This document shows positions 1-9,084 of a DNA stretch of 34,649 nt, in pieces. The first letter of the stretch is position 1. Each line of letters opens with the position of its first letter. The DNA lies in IMG/VR virus record IMGVR_UViG_3300044630_003130, positions 1 through 34,649 of that record. The stretch is one strand, 5' to 3'. The translations under genes were made by a program, and so were the position numbers. Below the pieces are notes generated by a model that saw only the letters and a program-made list of their open reading frames with translations, searched no databases and had not been told where the DNA came from. This DNA is from a virus.

Positions 1-517
1 ACAACAAATGGCATTTGGTGATTATACCAAATATGAAATTTTTTCTATTGAGACTGATGGTAATATAATATTTTTAGATTCAGACATTGTTGTATTAGGA
101 AATATTGATTATCTTATTGATTTTAAAGAATCTTTTGGTGCTGTAAGAGAATTATTTATTGACCAATATAATACCGGTGTTATGGTAATTGGAAATAAAT
201 ATTTAAATCCAAAAATAACAGAAGATTTAATTAATTTAACAAACATTTATGGTATTACAGAACACTTGGATCAAGACATAATAAATAATTATTTTACTGA
301 TGTTATTATAGCAATTCCAATAGAATATAATTATCTTAAAATATACTCAAAACAAATTTTTCAAAACACAGGACTTCCAGATTATATTAAAGTGATTCAC
401 TATATTGTTAAAAAACCTTGGCAACAAAAACCATTGGTAATTTTAGAAGAAGGAACTTTATGGACCGAAAGATACTGGTTTGAGTATTATTCAAAAGTTT
501 TAAAGTTAAAATTATAA
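1..517 (+). CDS. GT8-family glycosyltransferase, C-terminal part (cut by window edge)
   Basis: The visible product carries the hallmark of glycosyltransferase family 8: a segment reading IIFLDSDIVVLGNID, in which D-S-D is the DxD motif that binds the metal and nucleotide-sugar, followed by a typical acceptor-side region (DQYNTGVMVIGN, and later HLDQDIINNYF). These retaining enzymes move a hexose or hexuronic acid from a UDP-sugar. An in-frame ATG lies at position 8, but the frame is open to the left edge and the Rossmann half that normally precedes the DxD motif is missing, so the gene almost certainly begins outside the window. Its stop overlaps the next start (TAATG), so it is translationally coupled to the heptosyltransferase-like gene. 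Family assignment is firm; the sugar and acceptor are unknown. Confidence 0.85.
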   Translation, partial: QQMAFGDYTKYEIFSIETDGNIIFLDSDIVVLGNIDYLIDFKESFGAVRELFIDQYNTGVMVIGNKYLNPKITEDLINLTNIYGITEHLDQDIINNYFTDVIIAIPIEYNYLKIYSKQIFQNTGLPDYIKVIHYIVKKPWQQKPLVILEEGTLWTERYWFEYYSKVLKLKL

Positions 518-1425
518 TGGTTAAAAGACAATACGGACAACACGAACTACTTGAGTATGTTGAAAGGGATAAAGATACTCAAACATTAGAAGGAAAGGAA
601 ATTTTAATGCACTTTGATTCTTTTTGTCTTGGCGACACAATTTGTTTTTCAGCATTTATTGATGCTTTTCTTGATTTTCATAAACCAAAAAAAGTTATTA
701 TATCAACATTTTTCCCACACCTTTTCCAATCAACAGATGATAGATATGAATTTATTAACGCAAACCAAAAATTAAAATTAACAATTGATAAGTTACTTGA
801 TGTTGGTTATGATAAGAATAGTTTGGATGATACAAAAGGTGGTATGATGTATGCCGCAAAAAGAACAATGTTATTACCACAAGAAACAAAACCAGGAAAG
901 TGTCCAGTTATTCCCTACGAAAGAAAAGTAATCCCAAATAAAATAGCAATTGCTCCAGAATCATTAAAGAAAATTGCACAATGGAATTTCTTTGGTAATT
1001 ATGGTTGGCAACAACTTGTAAATGAAATTGTAAATTCCGGATTTGTGGTTTCAAATGTTTCATATGAAAATACAATGAGTTTAAAAAATGTAACCGGTTT
1101 TCACGGACACGATGATATTCGTGTTGCATTAAATGAAATTTTATCATCACGAGTATTTGTTGGTTTATCTTCTGGACTTGCCTGGCTTGCTTGGGCATAT
1201 AATGTTCCAGTTGTTATGATTTCAGGGTTTACAAAAGAACATAATGAGTTTGATTGTTTTAGAGTGATAAACAAATTTTCCTGTAATGGGTGTTTTAACT
1301 TATTTCAAAATATACAATCAACTTGTCCATTATTTTTGGGGACTAATAGAGAAAACGAATGTCATAAAACAATAACACCAAAAATGATTATTGACAAAAT
1401 AAATGAAGCACTTAACTTTAATTAA
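517..1425 (+). CDS. GT9-like protein O-heptosyltransferase (TibC/Aah-type)
   Basis: The protein has 302 residues. The N-terminal part contains a GT9-style G-D-T loop (FCLGDTICFSAF, residues 36-47). The C-terminal half contains FVGLSSGLAWLAWA (214-227), the donor-binding element of ADP-heptose transferases. After it comes a cysteine set, C256-x2-C259, C270 and C282 (plus C247). This resembles the four-cysteine metal-binding segment of the bacterial autotransporter heptosyltransferases TibC and Aah, which add heptose to Ser/Thr of repeat adhesins. A plain LPS heptosyltransferase would normally lack this cluster. The gene overlaps the upstream GT8 by one base and is followed 5 bases later by another GT9-like gene. 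The likely acceptor is a Ser/Thr-rich phage fibre protein, but that and the use of ADP-heptose are inference. Confidence 0.72.
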   Translation: MVKRQYGQHELLEYVERDKDTQTLEGKEILMHFDSFCLGDTICFSAFIDAFLDFHKPKKVIISTFFPHLFQSTDDRYEFINANQKLKLTIDKLLDVGYDKNSLDDTKGGMMYAAKRTMLLPQETKPGKCPVIPYERKVIPNKIAIAPESLKKIAQWNFFGNYGWQQLVNEIVNSGFVVSNVSYENTMSLKNVTGFHGHDDIRVALNEILSSRVFVGLSSGLAWLAWAYNVPVVMISGFTKEHNEFDCFRVINKFSCNGCFNLFQNIQSTCPLFLGTNRENECHKTITPKMIIDKINEALNFN

Positions 1426-1430
1426 AAATT

Positions 1431-2312
1431 ATGGAAAAAAAATATAGTATATTCCACATAGAAGGTGGTTTAGGAAAACATGTCTTAGCAACTGCTGTTG
1501 CAAGATGTATCAAAAATAATCACCCGGATAGAGAACTAATTGTTGTCTGTGCTTATCCAGAAATTTATCTTAATTTAGATTTTGTTGGTCGTGTGTATAG
1601 ACTGGGAAATACACCTTATTTCTATGACGATTATATAAATGAAAAAGATAGTTTGATTTTTAAACACGAACCTTATTTTACTGAGGATCACATTCATAAA
1701 AGATTACCACTAATCCAAAACTGGTGTAAACTATTTAATCTTGAGTATAATGGTGAAAACCCAACACTTAATTTTAATTTAAGACAACAACAAGTTGGTG
1801 TTAATAAATGGCAAAGACAAAAACCGGTTATGGTTATCCAAACAAATGGTGGACCGTTAAATGAACAACCATACCCATATTCCTGGACAAGAGATATTCC
1901 AATTGATGTCGCACAACAAATTGTAAATTCATTTTCAAATTATTACCATATAATTCAAATTTGTAGACACGAAGCAAATGCACTAAAAGGGGTTGAGGTT
2001 GTAAAAGACTCAATGTCAAATATGGAATTATTTTCACTTCTTTTGTTTTCACAAAAAAGATTATTAATTGATTCTTGTTTGCAACATGCGGCAGCAGCTC
2101 TTGGTCTACAATCAACCGTTCTTTGGATTGGTACGTCACCAAAAGTTTTTGGATACAATATCCATAATAATATTGTAGCACAACTACCAACTACCGTAAA
2201 ACTTCCAGATAGTTATTTGTTTGATTATAATTTTAATGGAATGGTTCACGAGTGCCCACTATTTGATACAAACATTTTTGATACAAACGAAATAATTGAA
2301 ACTTTAAAATAA
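1431..2312 (+). CDS. GT9/heptosyltransferase-like glycosyltransferase
   Basis: This 293-residue protein has a GT-B-like architecture. Residues 11-21 (EGGLGKHVLAT) form the N-terminal glycine loop seen in GT9-like enzymes. A long alpha/beta region follows, ending near residues 210-232 in RLLIDSCLQHAAAALGLQ and STVLW, the usual GT9 pattern of a donor-site helix after a conserved Asp/Ser and then a strand. Unlike the previous gene it lacks the CxxC cluster, so it is a diverged relative rather than a simple duplicate. The start follows AAAATTATG with no Shine-Dalgarno sequence. Its position between the TibC-like enzyme and a sulfotransferase suggests that it extends or alters the same glycan. The fold call is reasonable; the substrate is unknown. 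Confidence 0.65.
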   Translation: MEKKYSIFHIEGGLGKHVLATAVARCIKNNHPDRELIVVCAYPEIYLNLDFVGRVYRLGNTPYFYDDYINEKDSLIFKHEPYFTEDHIHKRLPLIQNWCKLFNLEYNGENPTLNFNLRQQQVGVNKWQRQKPVMVIQTNGGPLNEQPYPYSWTRDIPIDVAQQIVNSFSNYYHIIQICRHEANALKGVEVVKDSMSNMELFSLLLFSQKRLLIDSCLQHAAAALGLQSTVLWIGTSPKVFGYNIHNNIVAQLPTTVKLPDSYLFDYNFNGMVHECPLFDTNIFDTNEIIETLK

Positions 2313-2318
2313 AAAACT

Positions 2319-3137
2319 ATGGCAAAAAAAATATTTTTTCAGAGCTCATTACCAAGAGCTGGCTCTACATTACTACAAAACGTAATGGGACAAAATCCAG
2401 AATTTTATGTAACACCAACATCTGGAGTTTTAGAATTGGTATATGCGGCAAGAGCAAACTACACATCATCACCAGAGTTTAAGGCTCAAGACCAAAATTT
2501 AATGAAACAAGGTTTTTTAAACTTTTGTAATCAAGGGATTAATGGGTTTTTTGATGGTGTAACTGATAAACCATATGTTTTAGATAAAAGTAGAGGTTGG
2601 GGTGTGCATTATGGATTTTTAAATTCATTTTACCCAAATCCAAAAGTAATTTGTATGGTTAGGGATTTAAGAGGAATTTTTGCCTCAATGGAAAAGAACT
2701 TTAGAAAAAATCAACATATGGATTCTGGAATTGTAAACCACGCTCAAATGCAAGGAACAACAACAGAAAAAAGAATTGATGTATGGGCTCAGTCACAACC
2801 GGTGGGTCTTGCAATTGAAAGATTATATCAAATTTTTAAAGAAGGTAATAATCAAAAAATGTTATTTGTTAAATTTGAGGATTTTTCTTCAAATCCAAAA
2901 AAAGAAATGGAAAGGATTTATAATTATTTAGAATTACCATATTATGAACACGACTTTAATAACGTCCAACAAATAACACAAGAAGATGATTCAATTTATG
3001 GTATATATGGTGATCATAAAATAAAAAGTAAAATAGAACCATTAAAACCAGATTATAAAGATATTTTAGGTGTTAATCCTTGTAATTGGATTAAATCAAA
3101 TTATAAATGGTTTTATGATCAATTTGGGTATTTTTAA
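2319..3137 (+). CDS. PAPS-dependent sulfotransferase
   Basis: This 272-residue protein belongs to the sulfotransferase superfamily. Residues 11-19 (LPRAGSTLL) form the 5'-phosphosulfate-binding loop near the N-terminus. VRDLRGIFAS (114-123) matches the 3'-phosphate-binding R-D-x-R-x-x-x-x-S motif. The C-terminal MLFVKFEDFSSNP is the typical strand-helix region ('l.v.YEdL...P'). Such enzymes move sulfate from PAPS to a hydroxyl on a sugar, protein or small molecule. The start follows AAAAAACTATGG. The gene is followed 2 bases later by an adenylylsulfate kinase, the enzyme that makes PAPS, so donor and transferase are encoded together. The acceptor is probably a glycan made by the neighbouring transferases; that is inference. 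Confidence 0.88.
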   Translation: MAKKIFFQSSLPRAGSTLLQNVMGQNPEFYVTPTSGVLELVYAARANYTSSPEFKAQDQNLMKQGFLNFCNQGINGFFDGVTDKPYVLDKSRGWGVHYGFLNSFYPNPKVICMVRDLRGIFASMEKNFRKNQHMDSGIVNHAQMQGTTTEKRIDVWAQSQPVGLAIERLYQIFKEGNNQKMLFVKFEDFSSNPKKEMERIYNYLELPYYEHDFNNVQQITQEDDSIYGIYGDHKIKSKIEPLKPDYKDILGVNPCNWIKSNYKWFYDQFGYF

Positions 3138-3139
3138 TT

Positions 3140-3595
3140 ATGAAAGAAAAGAAAATTTATTGGTTTACAGGACAACCGGGAGCTGGAAAAACCGTACTAT
3201 CATTAAAATTAAAAGATTATTTAGAACAAGAATATGGACAAGAAGTATTCCATATTGATGGTGATGAATTACGTCTTTTATTTAAAAATATAAATTATGG
3301 TAGAGAAGGTCGTGAAGAAAACATAAAACGAGCTCAAGATATTGCTAAATTTATTCACGCACAAGGATATGATGTTGTTGTTAGTTTAGTTGCACCATAT
3401 AAAGAATTAAGAGATAAATTTAAAGAAGAATTAAAATCTGGTATTGTTGAAATTTATGTTCACACAACAAACATTAGAGGTAGAGAGAATTTTCATACAG
3501 GCGAATACGTTGGACCATCAGAAAATTATATTGATATTGACACAACAGATATTGAACCAGAAGAATCACTAAATGAATTAATTAGTAAATTATGA
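3140..3595 (+). CDS. cysC: Adenylylsulfate (APS) kinase, compact form
   Basis: The protein phosphorylates adenylylsulfate to PAPS, the universal sulfate donor. Visible motifs are the Walker A loop GQPGAGKT (11-18), DGDELR (40-45), the NYGREGREENIKRAQ segment (52-66, equivalent to the family's G-F-S-x-x-D-R-x-x-N-I-R-R), VSLVAPYKELRD (81-92), and a C-terminal NFHTGEYVGPSENY region (117-130) equivalent to the family's F-T-G-x-x-x-P-Y-E-P-P. At 151 residues it is clearly shorter than the roughly 200 of cellular CysC; the shortening lies in the lid region between the last two motifs. The stop and the next start overlap (ATGA). A kinase acting on another substrate cannot be excluded, but the adjacent sulfotransferase and DUF2061 gene favour APS. 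Confidence 0.85.
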   Translation: MKEKKIYWFTGQPGAGKTVLSLKLKDYLEQEYGQEVFHIDGDELRLLFKNINYGREGREENIKRAQDIAKFIHAQGYDVVVSLVAPYKELRDKFKEELKSGIVEIYVHTTNIRGRENFHTGEYVGPSENYIDIDTTDIEPEESLNELISKL

Positions 3596-4056
3596 ATTGG
3601 GAAGTAAAAAATTATGGTGGATACCCAACAACAAATGAAAGTAAAAAGTATGCAATTTTTATTGGTAGATTCCAACCACCACATTTTGGACATTTGGAAT
3701 TGTTTGAGCAAAAATTAAATCAAGGTATTCCAGTTTTAATTATGGTTAGAGATATTGAACCAGACGAAAAAAATCCTTTTACAACAGAACAAACAGTAAC
3801 CCTATTGGAAAAATACTATTCAAATAAAAATTTTGATGTAAAGATAATGATTATTCCAGATATTGAGTCGGTAAACTTTGGTCGTGGTGTGGGATATGAA
3901 ATTAATGAATTTATTCCACCAAAAGAAATCGGTGGAATATCGGCAACAGGAATTAGAAATTCAATTAAAAATGGTGACGACTATTGGAAAAAAATGATTG
4001 ATGAGTCAATCCAAGAAGATGTTATAAACTATTTAAATTATGAAAACAGAGAGTAA
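3592..4056 (+). CDS. HxGH-family nucleotidyltransferase (NMN adenylyltransferase-like)
   Basis: This 154-residue protein has the two signatures of the cytidylyltransferase-like superfamily: GRFQPPHFGH (25-34), with the HxGH ATP-binding motif, and ISATGIR (116-122), the second phosphate-binding motif. ENPFT-like KNPFTTEQ (60-67) resembles archaeal-type NMN adenylyltransferases (NadM), so NAD synthesis is one candidate job. It overlaps the APS kinase by four bases and the next gene by 17. That placement raises the alternative that it activates a sugar- or sulfate-related precursor for the surrounding pathway. It lacks the extra domains of classical ATP sulfurylase. Superfamily is certain; substrate is open. 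Confidence 0.75.
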   Translation: MNWEVKNYGGYPTTNESKKYAIFIGRFQPPHFGHLELFEQKLNQGIPVLIMVRDIEPDEKNPFTTEQTVTLLEKYYSNKNFDVKIMIIPDIESVNFGRGVGYEINEFIPPKEIGGISATGIRNSIKNGDDYWKKMIDESIQEDVINYLNYENRE

Positions 4057-4480
4057 AACATATCAAATTAGGTATAATACCGTATCAAAAGACGATACTG
4101 AAAGGTGGAGATTAATTGAGAATGGTAATGAAATTTTAGTTTCAGATATTATAATTGATGGTCATACACAAACAACAAAAGACTGGATGCCTGAAATAAA
4201 TGATTATAAATGGCATATAAGTTGTGTTGGTCATTGTGTTGTTAAAAACAACATTGCATACATAACAACAATTAAAGAAGAATCTGTTGTTGTAAGACAT
4301 ATCTTAAAAACATTAACTTATAGATTTTTTGCAACAATAACAACAATCACAACAGCACTTCTTTTAGGTGCGTCAATTGAAGTCTCATCTTTAATTGGTT
4401 TAGGTGAGTTATTAATAAAACCTTTAATTTATTTTTTCCACGAACGAGTTTGGTATAAATTTATAAAAGTTAAAAAATAG
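4040..4480 (+). CDS. Small two-domain protein ending in a DUF2061 membrane domain
   Basis: The protein has 146 residues. Residues 6-80 are soluble and beta-rich (QIRYNTVSKDDTERWRLIEN, then KWHISCVGHCVV). Residues 86-140 match the DUF2061 membrane domain: R-H-x-L-K-T-x-T-Y-R near the start, two hydrophobic segments (about 95-112 and 118-133) and an ERVWYK end. From family knowledge, DUF2061 genes are often found beside sulfate-activation genes such as cysC, which fits the neighbourhood here; the molecular role is not established. Its start lies 17 bases inside the nucleotidyltransferase gene. It ends the first operon; a promoter-like box follows it. It is probably an inner-membrane protein in the infected cell. 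Confidence 0.7.
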   Translation: MKTESKTYQIRYNTVSKDDTERWRLIENGNEILVSDIIIDGHTQTTKDWMPEINDYKWHISCVGHCVVKNNIAYITTIKEESVVVRHILKTLTYRFFATITTITTALLLGASIEVSSLIGLGELLIKPLIYFFHERVWYKFIKVKK

Positions 4481-4492
4481 TTTGATTTGATG

Positions 4493-4499
4493 TATTTAT
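4493..4499 (+). promoter_or_regulatory. Putative phage promoter box TATTTAT
   Basis: TATTTAT followed by TGTAAAA lies 13 bases before the 4513 start, just after the first operon ends. It is one of a family of same-orientation boxes in this window. Calling it a promoter is inference from position and recurrence. Confidence 0.55.
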
Positions 4500-4512
4500 T
4501 GTAAAAGTGTGA

Positions 4513-5013
4513 ATGAGTCTTACAATTACAATAAATAGTGTTTCATATGACGGTGAATTAGCAACAATCCTTTTTAAACCAGATATTTCTGATTTATCTA
4601 TAAATCTTGGGATTGTTACATTGCCTTATACATTTGACCCTTCTTTATTAACGCCACAAAGAGAAATTTATGGTAGTTATACAATTTTGGTTCAAGGTTC
4701 TAATTGTTCAAAAATATTAAATGTACCAAGACCCACACCTACACCAACACCTACTATTACACCAACAAAAACACCTACACCAACACCTACTATTACACCA
4801 ACTCCAACGCCAACGTTTGATCCGTGTAAAGTACCAACTCCAACGCCAACTGTAACACCAACCAATACAACAACACCAACTAACACACCAACACCAAGTG
4901 TTACTTGTACAAATCCGTGTGGCTGTCCTGAACCTAGTCGTACGCCAAAACCTACTAAAACACCTAAACCAACACCAATTGTTACTTGTACAAACCCTTG
5001 TGGGTGTAATTAA
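4513..5013 (+). CDS. Pro/Thr-rich (mucin-like) surface or fibre-associated protein
   Basis: The protein has 166 residues. Residues 1-72 form a short beta-rich N-terminal domain (starting [14 protein letters not shown]). From residue 73 on it is almost entirely a Pro-Thr linker (PTPTPTIT units). Two copies of a cysteine motif, CTNPCGC, occur, one at the very C-terminus and one about 30 residues earlier. No signal peptide is visible. The N-terminal domain resembles that of the next, much larger protein, so the two are probably related virion proteins; this one could be a truncated or minor paralogue. The dense threonines are good candidates for O-glycosylation by the surrounding glycosyltransferases. 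Function otherwise unknown. Confidence 0.65.
   Translation: MSLTITINSVSYDGELATILFKPDISDLSINLGIVTLPYTFDPSLLTPQREIYGSYTILVQGSNCSKILNVPRPTPTPTPTITPTKTPTPTPTITPTPTPTFDPCKVPTPTPTVTPTNTTTPTNTPTPSVTCTNPCGCPEPSRTPKPTKTPKPTPIVTCTNPCGCN
4729..4905 (+). repeat. Low-complexity Pro-Thr coding repeat
   Basis: Imperfect repeats of acaccaacacctactatt-type units encode PTPTPTIT. A similar tract recurs at about 5238-5297 and 5509-5545, and a shorter one inside the sheath gene at about 30343-30426. Confidence 0.8.
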
Positions 5014-5018
5014 AAAAT

Positions 5019-8000
5019 ATGTCATTACAAATAGAAATTACGGGCGTTACTGGAACTGGACCATTTGAGGTTCAAGTTTGTGATATAACAAACACAACTT
5101 GTGTTGTTGTTACTAGTTCAACAAATATTCCACCAACATACACATTTGATGTACCACCACCTTTTGATGGTGTTAGTTCAATAATTGTAAAAATAATTGA
5201 CTCAACCGGTTGTGAAACTTTTTATCCATACTATTGTCCACCGACACCAACTCCTACACCAACACCAACATTAACACCAACTCCTACACCTACATTTCTT
5301 TGTTATTGTATTACGGTAAATAACCCAACAACAAATGATGGTTATTTTGATTATATTGATTGTGATGGAAATTTACAAACTTCAGTATTTGTACCAAGTG
5401 GTATAACATATTATACTTGTGGGATTAATCCGACAAATCAAATAAATGTTACAACAATTACTGGTGGATTTTGTGATTCAAATTACTCGTGTCCACAACC
5501 TTCTTGTACGCCAACCCCAACCCCAACTCCAACACCAAATCCATATGTTGGTACTGGTGAATGGAAGGGTGATGTAAGAACAACACAAATATCAACTGGG
5601 TCAAGTGGGTCAAATCAATTTAAATTACCATTACAATCAAATGGTACTTATAACTTTATTGTTGATTGGGGAGATACAACAACAGACACAATTACAGTTT
5701 GGAATGATCCATTAACAACACATACATATGCTGCTCCTGGTGATTACACAGTTGAGATTTCTGGAATATGTGAAGGTTTCAGATTTAATAATACTGGAGA
5801 TAGAAAAAAATTATTAAACATTCAAAAGTGGGGTAATTTAAGATTAGGTAATGACGGTGATTATTTTTATGGATGCTCAAACTTAACATTAAATACAGTT
5901 ATTGATACACCAAATCTTGCAACAACAACGAATTTAACTCAGATGTTTAGGGAGTGTTCATCACTTACATCAATAAATTTATCAAATTTTTGGGACACAT
6001 CACAAGTTACTGATATGTCTTTTATGTTTGCAATTTGTCCATTATTTAATTCAAACATATCATCTTGGAATACATCATTAGTTACAAATATGATTGGGAT
6101 GTTTTTTTATGGTTCGCAATTTAATCAAGACATTTCTTATTGGGACACATCACAAGTTAATGATATGTCATTTATGTTTTCTGATGCAACAAATTTTAAT
6201 CAACCAATAACCGGTTGGTCCGTTTCGGCTGTAACAAATATGTCAGGAATGTTTTCTGATGCAACATCATTTGATCAAGATTTAGGTTCTTGGGATGTGT
6301 CAAATGTTTATTTTATGACCGATATGTTCCAAGATGTTACATTATCAACATTTAATTATGATTCAATTTTATGTGGGTGGTCAAACTTACCATATGTACA
6401 ACCAAATGTTACTTTTGATGGTGGAAATTCACAATACTCAACATCATCAATTCCTTGTATCGGAATACTTATTTCACCACCAAATAGTTGGACAATATTA
6501 GATGGTGGTTTATCAAGATTTGAATCAACTTGGGATACAACATTAACATCGGGTGGTTCATCGTTAGCAAACCAAATTCAATTACCTTTAAATTCTTCTG
6601 GTGTTTACAATTTCTTTATTGAGTGGGGTGATGGAAATTCTGATACAATAACCGTATGGAATGATCCGGCAACATTACACACATATACAACACCAGGAGT
6701 ATACACAATAAAAATATACGGTCAACTTGAGGGGTGGAGATTTAATAATACTGGAGATAGAAACAAATTATTAAGTATCCAAAGTTGGGGTGGAGACTTT
6801 AGATTGGGTAATCTCCAAAGTTATTTTAGAGGTTGTCAAAATTTAGATTTGCCTAGTGTTAGTGATTCCCTAAATTTAGGTGGTACAACTAATTTGAGTG
6901 AATTATTTAGAGGTTGTACAAATCTAACCACTATAAATAATATTGGTTTTTGGAACACGTCAAACGTAATTGACATGTCTGATACTTTTAGTACTTGTCC
7001 AAACTTTAATAGTCCTGGAATTGAAAATTGGGATGTATCAAATGTTAATAACTTTAACGCAATGTTTATCTTATGTGGGTCTTTTAACCAACCAATTGGA
7101 GCTTGGGATACATCTTCTGTATTGAATATGAATAATATGTTCGTAAATGCAATATCATTTAATCAACCAATTGGAACTTGGAATACATCTTCAGTTACAA
7201 GTATGATTAATATGTTCTTTGGTGCATCATCATTTAACCAACCAATTGGAACTTGGGACACATCATCTGTTACAGATATGAGTAGTATGTTTGGGAACAC
7301 AACTTTTAATCAACCAATTGGAACTTGGAATACATCATCTGTTATAAGTATGGGCACTATGTTTAATGGTGCATCATCATTTAATCAACCAATTGGAACT
7401 TGGGATACATCTTCTGTTATAAGTATGGGCACTATGTTTCAAAATGCAACATCATTTAATCAACCAATTGGAACTTGGGATACATCTTCTGTTACAAGTA
7501 TGAATACTATGTTCTTTGGTGCATCATCATTTAACCAACCAATTGGAACTTGGGATGTGTCAAATGTTGTATTTATGAGTGGTATGTTAGATAATTGTGG
7601 AATGAATACCACAAATTATGATTTAACATTATGTGGTTGGTCTTCACTTCCTTCATTACAAACTGGTGTTTTTTTAGGTGCAACAGGGTTATTTTATTCA
7701 CCAGCAGGTCTTACTTGCAGGAACATATTAACTGGAACATATTCTTGGGTAATAACTGGTGATAATCCATTAACACCATTTGTATCAACTTGGGATACAA
7801 ATCTACCTGGTGTTTCAGCCACAAACCAAGTTCAGTTACCATTGGAAATAAGTGGTGTTTATAACTTTGTTGTAGATTGGGGTGATGGTTCACCATTTGA
7901 TACAATTACAGTGTGGAATGATCCTGCAACGCTACATACTTATGGTGCGCTTGGGATTTATACAATAACAATAACTGGTCAAATTGAAGGTTTTGTGTTT

Positions 8001-9035
8001 TTCAACACTGGTGATAAAAATAAACTATTATCAATTACAAGTTGGGGTCCAGATTTTAGATTGGGTAATAGTGGAAGTTATTTCTATGGTTGTGGTAATT
8101 TAGATTTAAGTGGTGTTTCAGATATTTTAGATTTAACCGGTACATCTATTTTAGATTCAGCATTTCAAAACTGTGGTACAACAAATGTTAATAATATGAA
8201 TTTGTGGGATACATCAAATGTCACAAGTATGATCAGTACATTTGAGTCGGCTTCAAATTTTAATGAAAATATATCTTCTTGGGACACATCATCCGTTACA
8301 ACTATGTTTAATGCTTTCAAAGGCGCAACAAACTTTAACCAACCAATTGGAACTTGGGATACGTCTTCTGTTTTAAGTATGAATAGTATGTTCCAGAGTG
8401 CATTATCATTTAACCAGCCAATCGGAACTTGGGATACATCTTCTGTTACAACTATGAATGGTATGTTCCAAAATGCGACATCATTCAACCAACCAATTGG
8501 AACTTGGGTTACATCTTCTGTTACAAATATGAGTACTATGTTTAATGGTGCAACAAGCTTTAACCAACCAATTGGGACTTGGGACACATCTTTAGTTACA
8601 ATTACGTCTGGTATGTTCCAAAATGCGACATCATTCAATCAACCAATTGGGACATGGGTTACATCTTCTGTTGTAAATATGGCTAGTATGTTTAGACTAG
8701 CAACATCATTCAATCAACCAATTGGGACATGGGTCACATCTTCCGTTACAAATATGAATAGTATGTTTAATGGTGCAACATCATTTAATCAGGATTTAGG
8801 TACTTGGGATGTCACATCATTAACAACTGCCACACTTATGTTTGCAACTGTAACACTTTCAACCCCAAATTATAATTCGTTACTTAATGGTTGGGCGTCA
8901 TATGGTGGTGCATTACAATCTGGTGTTCCATTTAATGCTGGTAATTCTGTATATACAATTGCAACAGCAGGTGTGTCAAGAGGGTTTTTAACAACAACAA
9001 AATTGTGGACAATCACAGATGGTGGTGGAATTTAA
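5019..9035 (+). CDS. Large modular adhesin: Pro/Thr linkers plus three PKD-like/BspA-like (DUF285) modules
   Basis: This 1338-residue protein is built of repeats. Residues 1-72 form an N-terminal domain like that of the previous gene. Pro-Thr linkers at about 74-93 and 164-176 flank a small Cys-containing domain. Three homologous modules follow, beginning near residues 190, 510 and 928. Each starts with a PKD-like beta domain (a YNF-x-x-x-W-G-D motif, then DTITVWND and HTY) and an RLGN-x-x-x-YF-x-GC segment. Each then runs into 25-residue BspA-like repeats of the form [20 protein letters not shown]. DUF285 repeats are known from bacterial surface lipoproteins and adhesins. In a phage structural region the likely role is host binding (tail fibre or decoration). 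No signal peptide or transmembrane anchor is seen, which fits a virion protein better than a host-exported one. Confidence 0.8.
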   Translation: MSLQIEITGVTGTGPFEVQVCDITNTTCVVVTSSTNIPPTYTFDVPPPFDGVSSIIVKIIDSTGCETFYPYYCPPTPTPTPTPTLTPTPTPTFLCYCITVNNPTTNDGYFDYIDCDGNLQTSVFVPSGITYYTCGINPTNQINVTTITGGFCDSNYSCPQPSCTPTPTPTPTPNPYVGTGEWKGDVRTTQISTGSSGSNQFKLPLQSNGTYNFIVDWGDTTTDTITVWNDPLTTHTYAAPGDYTVEISGICEGFRFNNTGDRKKLLNIQKWGNLRLGNDGDYFYGCSNLTLNTVIDTPNLATTTNLTQMFRECSSLTSINLSNFWDTSQVTDMSFMFAICPLFNSNISSWNTSLVTNMIGMFFYGSQFNQDISYWDTSQVNDMSFMFSDATNFNQPITGWSVSAVTNMSGMFSDATSFDQDLGSWDVSNVYFMTDMFQDVTLSTFNYDSILCGWSNLPYVQPNVTFDGGNSQYSTSSIPCIGILISPPNSWTILDGGLSRFESTWDTTLTSGGSSLANQIQLPLNSSGVYNFFIEWGDGNSDTITVWNDPATLHTYTTPGVYTIKIYGQLEGWRFNNTGDRNKLLSIQSWGGDFRLGNLQSYFRGCQNLDLPSVSDSLNLGGTTNLSELFRGCTNLTTINNIGFWNTSNVIDMSDTFSTCPNFNSPGIENWDVSNVNNFNAMFILCGSFNQPIGAWDTSSVLNMNNMFVNAISFNQPIGTWNTSSVTSMINMFFGASSFNQPIGTWDTSSVTDMSSMFGNTTFNQPIGTWNTSSVISMGTMFNGASSFNQPIGTWDTSSVISMGTMFQNATSFNQPIGTWDTSSVTSMNTMFFGASSFNQPIGTWDVSNVVFMSGMLDNCGMNTTNYDLTLCGWSSLPSLQTGVFLGATGLFYSPAGLTCRNILTGTYSWVITGDNPLTPFVSTWDTNLPGVSATNQVQLPLEISGVYNFVVDWGDGSPFDTITVWNDPATLHTYGALGIYTITITGQIEGFVFFNTGDKNKLLSITSWGPDFRLGNSGSYFYGCGNLDLSGVSDILDLTGTSILDSAFQNCGTTNVNNMNLWDTSNVTSMISTFESASNFNENISSWDTSSVTTMFNAFKGATNFNQPIGTWDTSSVLSMNSMFQSALSFNQPIGTWDTSSVTTMNGMFQNATSFNQPIGTWVTSSVTNMSTMFNGATSFNQPIGTWDTSLVTITSGMFQNATSFNQPIGTWVTSSVVNMASMFRLATSFNQPIGTWVTSSVTNMNSMFNGATSFNQDLGTWDVTSLTTATLMFATVTLSTPNYNSLLNGWASYGGALQSGVPFNAGNSVYTIATAGVSRGFLTTTKLWTITDGGGI
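7083..7604 (+). repeat. 75-bp tandem repeats (second DUF285 array)
   Basis: Seven consecutive units beginning TTTAA(C/T)CAACCAATTGGA encode 25-residue FNQPIG(T/A)W repeats. All are 75 bp except one of 72 bp starting at 7233. The units are close to identical at the DNA level. Confidence 0.9.
8334..8858 (+). repeat. 75-bp tandem repeats (third DUF285 array)
   Basis: Seven 75-bp units start at 8334, 8409, 8484, 8559, 8634, 8709 and 8784. Six encode FNQPIGTW; the last is degenerate (FNQDLGTW). Some units share long identical runs with those at 7083-7604. Confidence 0.9.
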
Positions 9036-9062
9036 TATTTAATTTTTCATATCATTTTTTAT

Positions 9063-9084
9063 CATTTTATAAAACTATAAAATG
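9063..9084 (+). promoter_or_regulatory. Perfect inverted repeat containing a start codon
   Basis: CATTTTAT (9063-9070), a six-base loop (AAAACT) and ATAAAATG (9077-9084) can form an 8-bp hairpin. The ATG of the next gene (9082-9084) is inside the right arm. It may modulate initiation, but in such AT-rich DNA it could be fortuitous. Confidence 0.35.

Noticed and set aside
4717-5025. Minus-strand Trp/Cys-rich frame opposite the Pro-Thr tract
   Set aside because: Extreme composition comes from reading the PT repeat backwards; not a gene.
8165-8638. Minus-strand open frame opposite the DUF285 repeats
   Set aside because: Its repeats ([13 protein letters not shown]) are the mirror of the coding 75-bp units; no leader or promoter; a shadow of the adhesin gene.
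7083-8858. Diversity-generating retroelement with template and variable repeats
   Set aside because: No reverse transcriptase gene and no adenine-biased variable copy are seen; ordinary tandem repeats explain the pattern.
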